Below, in pieces: positions 1 to 6,612 of a stretch of 31,287 bases of DNA. The translations under genes were made by a program, and so were the position numbers. Each line of letters opens with the position of its first letter. Positions within the stretch are counted from its first letter, which is position 1. The DNA lies in contig JAXHUH010000221.1 of assembly GCA_034211175.1 (NCBI GenBank), forward strand, positions 1 to 31,287, given 5' to 3'. Origin of the DNA: JAXHUH01 sp034211175 (lineage in GTDB: Bacteria; Actinomycetota; Acidimicrobiia; Acidimicrobiales; CAIXPF01). The notes under the pieces were generated by a model that worked only from the letters and a program-made list of their open reading frames with translations, was not told the origin of the DNA and ran no database searches.

Positions 1-1184
1 CCGACGGCTCCCTGAGCCGGCTGCGCAACGGCAAGTTCATCCTCTACTCCCAACGCGAGGGACTGGCCTCCGGTGCCGTCCGTCTGCTCGCCGGGTTCGC
101 CGCGGGTGCGCTCGTCGGAGCCGGTGGGCTGACGGGCCGTGCGGGCGCCCAGGGCGCACAGGTGGCGCCGGTCGAGGTGACGGAGCGGCTGTCCATACGG
201 CCCCGGGCTGCGTGGGCCGGCGACGGACCCGCTCCGGATGGCTTGGTGCCGGAGGACGTGCGCTTCCTGCTGCTGCACCACTCCGCCGGCGACACCGACC
301 ACAAGACGGAGCAGGTGCCGGCGATCCTCCAGGGGTACCACGCGTTCCACACCGGTCCGACGAAGGGCTGGCCGGACCTTGCGTACAACTTCCTGATCGA
401 CCGCGAGGGCGGCGTGTGGGAGGGCCGGGCGGGGAGCATCGCCGGAGCGGTGCGGGGCGACGCAACCGGGGGCAACCAGGGCTACTCGCAGCTGGTGTGC
501 CTGATCGGTGACTTCACCGCCGCGCCGCCGACCGATGCGGCGATCGACGCGGCGGCCCGGACCCTGGCCTGGCTCGCCGACCGGAGTGGTATCGAGACCG
601 CACCGGGCTCGACGGCGACCTTCGACTCCCTCGGCTCGAGCCGGTGGCCGGTGGGCACCCAGGTCGAGACGGCGACGATCGCCGGCCACCGGGACATGTC
701 GCACACCGCCTGCCCGGGCGACACCTTCTATCCGATCGTGGTCGGCGAGCTCCCCGCCGCGGTGACGGCAGCACGTGCGCTGCGCAACGCCGCGCCCGCT
801 CCGACCGCGTCGCCCTCGACGACCTCCGAGCCGACGAGCTCGGTGGTGCCCCCAACCGAAGCCGGCACGGCTCCGGCAGCGACGGACGTGCCTCCCGCCC
901 CACCGACGGTTGTCGAGGCGAACGGGTCCTCCACCTCGGTCGCCGGTCAGGCGGCGGATGCATCGCTGTCCTCCGGTCCTTCGTTGCTGCCGTGGGCGGC
1001 GATCGTCCCGGTGGCCGGGCTCGCTGCTGCCGGGGCGGTGGTCGCCGGCAGGCGGGCCCGGACCACAGCCGACGCTGACGAGGCCGGCAACGCATCAGGG
1101 GACTGGCCCGAGGCCCCGGTCCCTCCCGCCGATCCGTCGGCGGAGCATGGTGGCGTCGACGACGCCTCGGACCCCGACGAGTAG
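1..1184 (+). CDS. PGRP-type N-acetylmuramoyl-L-alanine amidase, 5' end outside window
   Basis: Predicted secreted zinc amidase (amidase_2/PGRP fold) that would cleave the muramyl-peptide amide bond in the cell wall. The frame is open to the left edge with no ATG, GTG or TTG before GTG 162, and the residues before that GTG form a hydrophobic signal segment (ending GRAGA), so the true start lies upstream. Metal and catalytic positions of the family are visible: a His-His pair (codons at 276-281), Tyr in LAYNF, and GHRDMSHTACPGD, where His (687) and Cys (711) are eight residues apart as in T7 lysozyme-type amidases. After a Pro/Thr/Ser-rich linker comes a C-terminal membrane helix (LLPWAAIVPVAGLAAAG) followed by Arg residues, which suggests anchoring to the outer face of the membrane. 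No SH3 or other wall-binding domain is seen. The family call is firm; the physiological role (remodelling or recycling) is inferred. Confidence 0.85.
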   Translation, partial: DGSLSRLRNGKFILYSQREGLASGAVRLLAGFAAGALVGAGGLTGRAGAQGAQVAPVEVTERLSIRPRAAWAGDGPAPDGLVPEDVRFLLLHHSAGDTDHKTEQVPAILQGYHAFHTGPTKGWPDLAYNFLIDREGGVWEGRAGSIAGAVRGDATGGNQGYSQLVCLIGDFTAAPPTDAAIDAAARTLAWLADRSGIETAPGSTATFDSLGSSRWPVGTQVETATIAGHRDMSHTACPGDTFYPIVVGELPAAVTAARALRNAAPAPTASPSTTSEPTSSVVPPTEAGTAPAATDVPPAPPTVVEANGSSTSVAGQAADASLSSGPSLLPWAAIVPVAGLAAAGAVVAGRRARTTADADEAGNASGDWPEAPVPPADPSAEHGGVDDASDPDE

Positions 1185-1266
1185 TCGGTCGGGCGGCCGA
1201 TCACCACGAGGCGTGCCCGCGGCCGGTGAGGGCGTCGAGAGGACCACCTGATCGAGCCCGAGGGTC

Positions 1267-1297
1267 TTGACCCTCTCTCGGGTGAGGCTGACATCGT
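1267..1297 (+). promoter_or_regulatory. MerR-type promoter with long spacer and dyad
   Basis: TTGACC (1267-1272) is a good -35 box. A spacer of 19 bp, the length expected for MerR-controlled promoters, leads to CATCGT (1292-1297), which keeps the A2 and T6 of a -10 box. Inside the spacer an imperfect dyad, ACCCTC-N8-GAGGCT (1270-1289), would be the operator. The predicted transcription start falls at about 1303-1304, on the GTG of the MerR-VOC gene, so the message is probably leaderless and autoregulated. The assignment rests on spacing and symmetry only. Confidence 0.55.
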
Positions 1298-1303
1298 GAG
1301 CTC

Positions 1304-2140
1304 GTGGCCGATGAACGGGAACGACTGCAGATCGGCGAGTTCGCAGAGCTCGTCGGGTTGAGCATCCCCCAGCTCCGGCGGTACGACCGGCTGCGGCTGC
1401 TCGCGCCGGAGGGGCGGACGGCGGCGGGCTACCGGGTCTACGGCTCCGGTCAGACCGGCGCCGCCCGGGTCATCGCACTGCTGCGCTCGATGGACATGCC
1501 GCTGGCCGACGTTCGCCGGGTCCTCGCCGGCATCGACGAGGCGGAACGTCAGCAGTTGTTCACCGAGCATCGCGCCCGTTTGGAGGCCCGCCTCAGCGAG
1601 GTCCAACGCCTGCTCGACGCCGTCGACGGGCTCACCACGAGAGGTGCCGATGCCATGTCTGCTCCGAACGCCGCCCCGACCGAGCTCTCGTCGTGGCTCC
1701 ACTACCTGCCCCACCTCCCGGTCAGCGACATCGACGCATCGGTCGCGTACTACGAAGAAGCGCTCGGGTTCCGACGCGCGTGGCAGACCGCCGATCGGAA
1801 GCTGACCGCGCTGGCGAGCGGGCCGGTCGAGGTCCTGCTGCTCGTGCCGTGGGACGGCGACGGTCCACCGCCGGCGCAGTCGGCGTACGTCTACGTCGAG
1901 GACCCGGACGGCCTGTGTGCCGAGTACACACAGGCCGGTGCCGTGATCGCGGAACCGGTGGCGACTCGTTCCTACGGCATGCGTGACTTCGTCGTGCGTG
2001 ATCCCGACGGGCACCGCTTCGTCATCGGCCGCGGTGACGAGGCGCTCCGCGAGGTCGCCGCGTACTACGGCCTGGAACGAGACGAGATCGCGGTCGACCC
2101 CGAGTGGCTCCTCGACCGACGGCCCGCCGCCGACGGTTGA
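1304..2140 (+). CDS. MerR-family regulator fused to a VOC (glyoxalase/bleomycin-resistance) domain
   Basis: 278 residues. Residues 8-76 are a MerR winged helix-turn-helix (LQIGEFAELVGLS, RRYDRLRLLAPEGR, GYRVYG) followed by a charged helix (80-113) matching the dimerisation coiled coil. Residues 132-243 are a vicinal-oxygen-chelate domain with the usual paired beta-alpha-beta modules (HLPVSDIDASVAYYEEALGF; YVYVEDPDGL; RDFVVRDPDGHRFVIG). MerR proteins normally carry a small effector domain at this position, so the VOC module most likely senses a small molecule and is probably not an enzyme; whether it binds metal is unknown. The GTG start is supported by the upstream MerR-type promoter, which would give a leaderless message. 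The target may be this gene itself or the next one, whose upstream region carries a separate palindrome. Confidence 0.85.
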   Translation: MADERERLQIGEFAELVGLSIPQLRRYDRLRLLAPEGRTAAGYRVYGSGQTGAARVIALLRSMDMPLADVRRVLAGIDEAERQQLFTEHRARLEARLSEVQRLLDAVDGLTTRGADAMSAPNAAPTELSSWLHYLPHLPVSDIDASVAYYEEALGFRRAWQTADRKLTALASGPVEVLLLVPWDGDGPPPAQSAYVYVEDPDGLCAEYTQAGAVIAEPVATRSYGMRDFVVRDPDGHRFVIGRGDEALREVAAYYGLERDEIAVDPEWLLDRRPAADG

Positions 2141-2218
2141 CGCCCGGCGCCTCATCCTGACGCACGATCGTGGGGTGATCAGTCGGAGGGAGCGCGATCC
2201 GCTGCGAGGATGATCCCG

Positions 2219-2236
2219 CTGTACCAGCTGATACAG
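2219..2236. promoter_or_regulatory. 18-bp near-perfect palindrome, candidate operator
   Basis: CTGTACCAGCTGATACAG is a palindrome with one mismatched pair (C2224/A2231): CTGTA and TACAG arms flank a CAGCTG core. It is AT-richer than its surroundings and lies 28 bp before the preferred GTG start at 2264. No hairpin-type loop is present, which fits a dimeric-protein binding site better than a terminator. The binding protein is unknown; the MerR-VOC protein just upstream is the obvious candidate. Confidence 0.45.
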
Positions 2237-2263
2237 GCTGGAGCGGGCCGGGAAGCGAACCTG

Positions 2264-3328
2264 GTGGGGTGGGAGATCGTGCGGATCACCGGTGGACACG
2301 GCGCGCGGCGCGCAACAGCCTTGCGGGGTCCGGGCGCCGGTCGCCCGCAGGCCCGGCGTCGGCGGACGGGCATCGCCGCCCTCGGCATCGGAGCCGCAGC
2401 CGTGCTGGCCGGTGTTCCCGGCAGCCCGGCCACGGCGCAGGAGGAGGCGGCGACCGTCGCTCCGGTCCCGGTGTTCGCCCCGGAGGTGCTCCGGTGGACC
2501 GGCCGGCCGACGGTCGAGGTCATCGACGACGGTCGTGGCTCCGGTGAGCCGGGCCGGCTCCTCGAGCTGCGCCCCACCGTCGGCCGGGTCCAGGACCACC
2601 TCGTCCGATCACAGCGACGGGTGGCCGCGCTCCATGACCGGCGCTACGTGGTCCAGGCCTACGGCTACGCGGACATCGCCCTGCGTCACGAGGTCGTTGC
2701 TACGTCCGAGCTCGGCTTCACGGTGCGGACCTCGTGCACGCTGCCCGGCAGCGGGTCGAGCGCAGGCTTCGACCGCCGCGTGATGGACGACGCCGACGAG
2801 CGCCTCGACGCCGTCGGCCAGGCCAGCCCGACCGTGGTGGCGACCTTCGACCACCGCGGCTACCTCGTCGACGAGGACGTCGTGCCGACCGGCGCCGACG
2901 GGGTGTGTCGGGCGTTCCGGGACGCCGCCCGCCCGCTGCCGCTGCCCGACGTCGCGGTCGCCCCCTCCGCCCGCTGGACCGTGACGGTGGACGCGACGTA
3001 CCTGGGCCTCGATGTCGTGGCCCGCTACGACGTCGTGCTCGACGCCGTCGACGGCGACCGTGCGCTCGCGTCGACGTCGGTGGCGGTCGTGGCCGCCGAG
3101 GGAGCGCTCACCTGGCCCGCCGAGGTGCTCGAGGCCCGCGCCGTGCCCGCGCTGGCGCCGGTGCCGTCGGCGGTCGGGCCCGCCCACGGGGTCGTCCACC
3201 TCGACCTCGAGGCGCCGATGGCCGGCATCCGCTCGGACGAGGTCGAGGTCCACTTCGAGTCCGCCCCGGTCGCCGGCGGCCCGTTCCATCTCGTCGACCT
3301 GGCCAGCATCGGCGTGTTCGCCGGTTGA
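2264..3328 (+). CDS. Predicted exported protein of unknown function
   Basis: 354 residues from the preferred GTG 2264, which has GGGAAG eight nt upstream. The longer frame from ATG 2210 has no spaced ribosome site and would run through the 18-bp palindrome; GTG 2279 is a further alternative. The N-terminus is Arg-rich (QARRRRTG) followed by a hydrophobic stretch (IAALGIGAAAVLAGV) and an Ala-rich cleavage region ending ATAQ, which looks like a Sec or possibly Tat signal peptide. The rest is a soluble, Asp/Val/Ala-rich region with alternating hydrophobics consistent with beta structure. I recognise no enzyme motif. There are two Cys residues in the mature part. It ends 19 bp from the convergent membrane-protein gene. 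Coding is supported by typical codon bias; the function is unknown. Confidence 0.65.
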   Translation: MGWEIVRITGGHGARRATALRGPGAGRPQARRRRTGIAALGIGAAAVLAGVPGSPATAQEEAATVAPVPVFAPEVLRWTGRPTVEVIDDGRGSGEPGRLLELRPTVGRVQDHLVRSQRRVAALHDRRYVVQAYGYADIALRHEVVATSELGFTVRTSCTLPGSGSSAGFDRRVMDDADERLDAVGQASPTVVATFDHRGYLVDEDVVPTGADGVCRAFRDAARPLPLPDVAVAPSARWTVTVDATYLGLDVVARYDVVLDAVDGDRALASTSVAVVAAEGALTWPAEVLEARAVPALAPVPSAVGPAHGVVHLDLEAPMAGIRSDEVEVHFESAPVAGGPFHLVDLASIGVFAG

Positions 3329-3331
3329 CGT

Positions 3332-3345
3332 GGCCCGGGCGGGCC
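3332..3345. terminator. Short GC hairpin between convergent genes
   Basis: GGCCC-GGGC-GGGCC lies in the 19-bp gap between two converging stop codons. With a 5-bp stem and no T-run, it is a weak bidirectional terminator candidate. Confidence 0.3.
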
Positions 3346-3347
3346 GC

Positions 3348-4016
3348 TCAGCTGGTGGCGGGACGCTCGTAGCGCAGGTACGACGCGAGCTCGACCGGCT
3401 CGGCGCCGGCGAACAGGGCCACCCGCTCGGTGAACGCCCCCGGCCGTTGCACCACGACGAGGTTGTCGTCCGGGACGAGCTCGGCGTCGCCGACGACGAC
3501 GCGATCGACGATGTCGGGAACGAGGACGACGACCAGGTCGTCACCGGCGTCGCCGACGGTGCGGGTGGCGTAGAGCTGGGCGCCACCGTCGTCGCCGAAG
3601 GGTGCGCACAGGTCGCGGTCGCTCGGGCCGGGCCGCACGATCATGCAGATCTCGCCGCTGCGGTCGCCGCGCCCCCGGTGGACGTGGACGGTCACGCCGT
3701 CCTCGTCGTAGGCGAGGCGGGCGTCGGGGATGGCACCGGCGCCGGCGGCGTTCGCCCCGGGCGCCCAGCCGTCGGAGGTGCGCAGCTGACGGGACAGGAT
3801 GCTGTAGCCGGTGGGGCCGCCGGCATCGGCGCCGCCATCGCCGAGGCCCCGCCACACGAGCACGAGGGCGACGGCCAGGGCGGCGACGGCGACCGCCGCG
3901 ACAACGGTCGTCGGCGGGTGCGCGACGGAGGAGAGCGAATGCCGGTGACGCCGGGGGTGGCGGAGCGCGGCCCGACCCCACGGGGCTTCGTGGTCGTCGT
4001 TGGTCCCGACGGTCAT
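3348..4016 (-). CDS. Single-pass membrane protein, function unknown
   Basis: 222 residues. A basic, His/Arg-rich cytosolic N-terminus (about 32 residues) precedes one transmembrane helix (TTVVAAVAVAALAVALVLVW). An extracytoplasmic domain of about 165 residues follows, rich in Asp, Gly and Val, with two Cys (EICMIV and DLCAPF) that could form a disulfide outside the cell. ATG is chosen as start, with a purine-rich GGTCGAG just upstream. I recognise no domain family. It converges on the exported protein to its left and diverges from the DnaJ-domain gene across a 354-bp gap. The topology is visible; any function would be a guess. Confidence 0.65.
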   Translation of the reverse strand: MTVGTNDDHEAPWGRAALRHPRRHRHSLSSVAHPPTTVVAAVAVAALAVALVLVWRGLGDGGADAGGPTGYSILSRQLRTSDGWAPGANAAGAGAIPDARLAYDEDGVTVHVHRGRGDRSGEICMIVRPGPSDRDLCAPFGDDGGAQLYATRTVGDAGDDLVVVLVPDIVDRVVVGDAELVPDDNLVVVQRPGAFTERVALFAGAEPVELASYLRYERPATS

Positions 4017-4370
4017 CTCGACCGCACCGGTATCCGGTCCGCCGGGGTCGCCACACCGACGTCGCCGTTCACGCTCCGTGTCATCGTGGGCGCCGGTCCT
4101 CCGAGGTGACGGTCCATGGGGTCGCTACGACGGTATGACAACGGAGGGACGCTAAGTCAACGCGTACCGTGTTCGTAACCGTGATTTCAACTGGGGAAAC
4201 AGTGGCGTTCAGGCCGCGGATGCACGAACGGGGTTCGTGATCGATGTCGGGGGATCGGTCCACGCCGTCCGCTGCGCTTGCGGCGTACGGCGTTCGGGCG
4301 CACCGATCCTGAGCGGGTGAACCGCGGTCGAGCCTCTCGTAGACGCTCGGGGCCTCCTACGGTTGGCCCG
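4017..4370. other. 354-bp divergent intergenic region
   Basis: No convincing gene is seen. It is AT-richer than its neighbours around 4130-4200 (TCAACG, GATTTCAAC and several TACCGT-like boxes on both strands), as expected for divergent promoters. It contains a perfect 7-bp dyad at 4223-4239 (CACGAAC-GGG-GTTCGTG). At its right end the TACGGT box of the downstream gene lies at 4358-4363. Confidence 0.5.
4358..4363 (+). promoter_or_regulatory. -10 box TACGGT of a leaderless gene
   Basis: TACGGT is followed by seven nt and then GTG 4371, placing the transcription start on the start codon. No ribosome-binding site lies before that GTG. A clear -35 box is not visible. Confidence 0.5.
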
Positions 4371-5072
4371 GTGATCCTGGCAGAACTGGAGGTGTTCCAC
4401 TCCCGCCCCATCGCGCCCACGCGGCGCCTCGCCATCGGTCGTCAGGCGTTGCCGTGCGACCCGTCGCCCGGCCACGGGGGCGTCCTCCTCGCCGGGATCG
4501 CAGCCCACTGGTTCCCCCGGTTCGACCACGAGCTCGACGAGGAGCTCGAGGTCCTCATGGCCCAGCTCGAGCACGGGTACCGGATCGTCCAGCCCGGCCT
4601 GCGCCACCGCCTGCAGGACGACCACATCGGCCTGCTCCGAACGACCCACCGCCTGGTCCGGCGCAGGGACAGCGTTCGCTTCGAGGTCGGCGGCGAGCAC
4701 GGGTCACCGGCCCACCAGATCCTCGGCGCGGTGTACGCGGCCGGACGTCTCCCGCACCTTGCCCGGGCCGACGTCATGGCCCTGCTCCGTCGGGCGATGC
4801 GCTGGCAGGGTGCGGTCGACGAGCGGTTCTACTCGGCGATGGTCGGGTCCCGTCCCACCGGCCCGTACGTCTCGGTCGCGTGGGGCGACCCGGAGGGCTG
4901 GGCGCGCTCGGTGCTCGGGCTCGACGAGGAGAAGCCGGCGTCGCGCCGCGAGATCCAGCAGGCGTTCCGCCTGGCGCTGCGGATGGCGCACCCCGACCAC
5001 GGCGGCGAGGCGACCGATGCCGCCGGCCGGATCGCGGAGCTGCGCGAGGCGCGTCGTATCCTCCTCCCGTGA
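4371..5072 (+). CDS. DnaJ-domain protein
   Basis: 233 residues from GTG 4371, chosen over an ATG 93 bp upstream because of the TACGGT box seven nt before it and because the upstream extension is Arg/Pro-rich and unlike a domain. The first 170 residues (ILAELEVFHSRPIAPTRRLAIG onwards) are an uncharacterised module with conserved-looking hydrophobics. The C-terminal 50 or so residues form a J-domain-like unit with the HPD tripeptide at residues 207-209 (ALRMAHPDHGG), preceded by helix II basic residues. J proteins stimulate the Hsp70 DnaK ATPase; here the J-domain is C-terminal and no zinc fingers are present, so this is a class-C type co-chaperone at most. It overlaps the next gene by 4 bp (GTGA), so the two are probably cotranslated. 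Confidence 0.75.
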   Translation: MILAELEVFHSRPIAPTRRLAIGRQALPCDPSPGHGGVLLAGIAAHWFPRFDHELDEELEVLMAQLEHGYRIVQPGLRHRLQDDHIGLLRTTHRLVRRRDSVRFEVGGEHGSPAHQILGAVYAAGRLPHLARADVMALLRRAMRWQGAVDERFYSAMVGSRPTGPYVSVAWGDPEGWARSVLGLDEEKPASRREIQQAFRLALRMAHPDHGGEATDAAGRIAELREARRILLP

Positions 5073-5650
5073 CCAGCGAAGACGCTCCGGTCGGCGCCGT
5101 GCTCCTCACCCCGGGTGCCGGCACCGACGCCTCCCACCCGAGCCTCGTGGCGCTGGAGGAGGCGCTCGCGCCGCTGCCGGTCGCCCGGGTCGACTTCCCG
5201 TACCGCAAGGAGGGCCGCAAGGCGCCCGACCGGGCCCCGAAGCTGATCGCCTCCCTGCGCGACGACGCCGCGGCGTTCGCCGAGCGCACCGGGGTGGCAC
5301 CCGGGCGGATCGCCCTCGGCGGTCGATCGATGGGCGGTCGGATGTGCTCGATGGCCGTCGCCGAGGGGCTCCCCGCCGCCGGGCTGGTCCTGATCGCGTA
5401 TCCCCTGCACCCACCGGGCAAGCCGGAGAAGCTCCGGGTCGAGCACCTCCCCGACATCACGGTGCCGTGCCTGTTCGTGTCGGGCACCAAGGACCCGTTC
5501 GGGACCCCCGACGAGCTCGAGGCGGCGACCGCGACGATCCCGGGCGAGGTGACCCACGTGTGGATCGAGGGCGCCCGACACGACCTGCGCCGCAAGGACG
5601 AGGTCGTCGCCGACGCCGTCGTGTCGTGGATCGCGTCCCTCGGCGGCTGA
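5069..5650 (+). CDS. Alpha/beta hydrolase (KANL3/TEX30-like, dienelactone-hydrolase fold)
   Basis: 193 residues, a compact cytosolic alpha/beta hydrolase. The GTG start overlaps the preceding stop (GTGA, 5069-5072). The nucleophile elbow GGRSMGG puts Ser at residue 87. The acid Asp142 lies in SGTKDPFG and His171 in GARHD, giving a complete Ser-Asp-His triad in the right order. The N-terminal LLTPGAGTDASHPS and the VDFPYRKEGRKAPDR segment are typical of the KANL3/TEX30-type family found in bacteria. The substrate is unknown, and no signal peptide is present. Pairing with a J-domain protein suggests a housekeeping or stress role, but that is inference. Confidence 0.8.
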   Translation: MTSEDAPVGAVLLTPGAGTDASHPSLVALEEALAPLPVARVDFPYRKEGRKAPDRAPKLIASLRDDAAAFAERTGVAPGRIALGGRSMGGRMCSMAVAEGLPAAGLVLIAYPLHPPGKPEKLRVEHLPDITVPCLFVSGTKDPFGTPDELEAATATIPGEVTHVWIEGARHDLRRKDEVVADAVVSWIASLGG

Positions 5651-5677
5651 TCGGCGCCGGCCCGGGACGGGGCGCGC

Positions 5678-6595
5678 TCAGGGGAGGATCTGGACCGGGG
5701 TGCCGAGCGGGAGCAGCGAGGCCATGGCGTCGATCGCGTCGTTGCTGATGCGGATGCAGCCGTGGCTGACGTCCTCGCCGAGCGAGTCCGGGTCGTTGGT
5801 GCCGTGGATGCCGATGACGCCGTCACCGCCGCCGAACGACGTCAGCGTCTCGGAGTAGCCCGAGAGCCCGAACGCGTAGTGGCCGTACGGGCCGTCCGGG
5901 TCCGGTGGCCGCAGCAGCTCGGTGAGGAAGTACAGGCCGCCCGGGGTCGGGGTGTCGGTGGTGCCGACCCCGATCGGTTCGCGCAGCACGGGCCGGTCAC
6001 CCTCGTAGACGGTGAGGCGGTGGTCGGAGAGGCGGACCTCGACCCGCAGGTGGGTGCGGGCGAGGTCGACGTCGGCGGTCGACACCCAGCCGGTGGTGCC
6101 GTTGGGACGGACCGGGACCAGCACCTGCAGCCAGTCGCCGGTGTGGTCGACGGCGAGGAACGTGAGCGGGGCGCCGGTCGCGGTCGGGTTGGCCAGTGTC
6201 GTCGTCACCGCTCCGCCGGGTTCGGCGAGGACGTCGACCGACGTCGTGGCCGTGGTCGCGGTGGCGATCAGGTGGCCGGGCCCGGCCGGTTCGGTCGACG
6301 GCGGGGCGAGCAGCGGGTCGATGCCCTCGGGCACGTCGATCGTGGTCGAGGTGCCGAGCTGCGCGGCGTCGTCGGCCACGGCGGCGGTCGTGGCCGTTCC
6401 GAGCATCGGCGGGTCGGGATCGGGCTCGTCGGTCGTCGCCACGCCGCTGGCCAGGTCGACGCTGTCGAGCGGCACGGTCTCGACGGTGCCGTCGGCGGCG
6501 TCGAGTGCGTCGTCGTCGGCGCTGCAGGCCGCCAGGAGGCCGGCGCCGGCGAGCGCGCCGGCGACCCACCTCGTGATCGTCCGTCGCCCCGTCAC
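5678..6595 (-). CDS. L,D-transpeptidase lipoprotein (YkuD domain, SH3-like domain)
   Basis: 305 residues. It begins with a lipoprotein signal peptide (RWVAGALAGAGLLAAC, Cys in a lipobox), then an Asp/Thr-rich linker. A bacterial SH3-like domain follows (about residues 110-175, SVDVLAEPGG to GWVSTADV), then a YkuD catalytic domain (about 180-305) with the signature SHGCIRISN, where Cys280 is the nucleophile and His278 its neighbour. YkuD enzymes make or use 3-3 peptide crosslinks in peptidoglycan on the outer face of the membrane. GTG 6595 is preferred: TAGCGT lies seven nt upstream and the lipobox sits at the right distance; the much longer upstream frame is a shadow of the MFS gene. The MFS stop is 17 nt upstream, so the gene may be read both from its own promoter and from the MFS transcript. 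Confidence 0.9.
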   Translation of the reverse strand: MTGRRTITRWVAGALAGAGLLAACSADDDALDAADGTVETVPLDSVDLASGVATTDEPDPDPPMLGTATTAAVADDAAQLGTSTTIDVPEGIDPLLAPPSTEPAGPGHLIATATTATTSVDVLAEPGGAVTTTLANPTATGAPLTFLAVDHTGDWLQVLVPVRPNGTTGWVSTADVDLARTHLRVEVRLSDHRLTVYEGDRPVLREPIGVGTTDTPTPGGLYFLTELLRPPDPDGPYGHYAFGLSGYSETLTSFGGGDGVIGIHGTNDPDSLGEDVSHGCIRISNDAIDAMASLLPLGTPVQILP

Positions 6596-6602
6596 GCCCG
6601 CG

Positions 6603-6608
6603 ACGCTA
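6603..6608 (-). promoter_or_regulatory. -10 box TAGCGT before a leaderless start
   Basis: On the minus strand TAGCGT is followed by seven nt and then GTG 6595. The box sits in the 17-bp gap after the MFS stop codon, so its -35 would lie inside the MFS gene. Confidence 0.45.
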
Positions 6609-6612
6609 CCGG

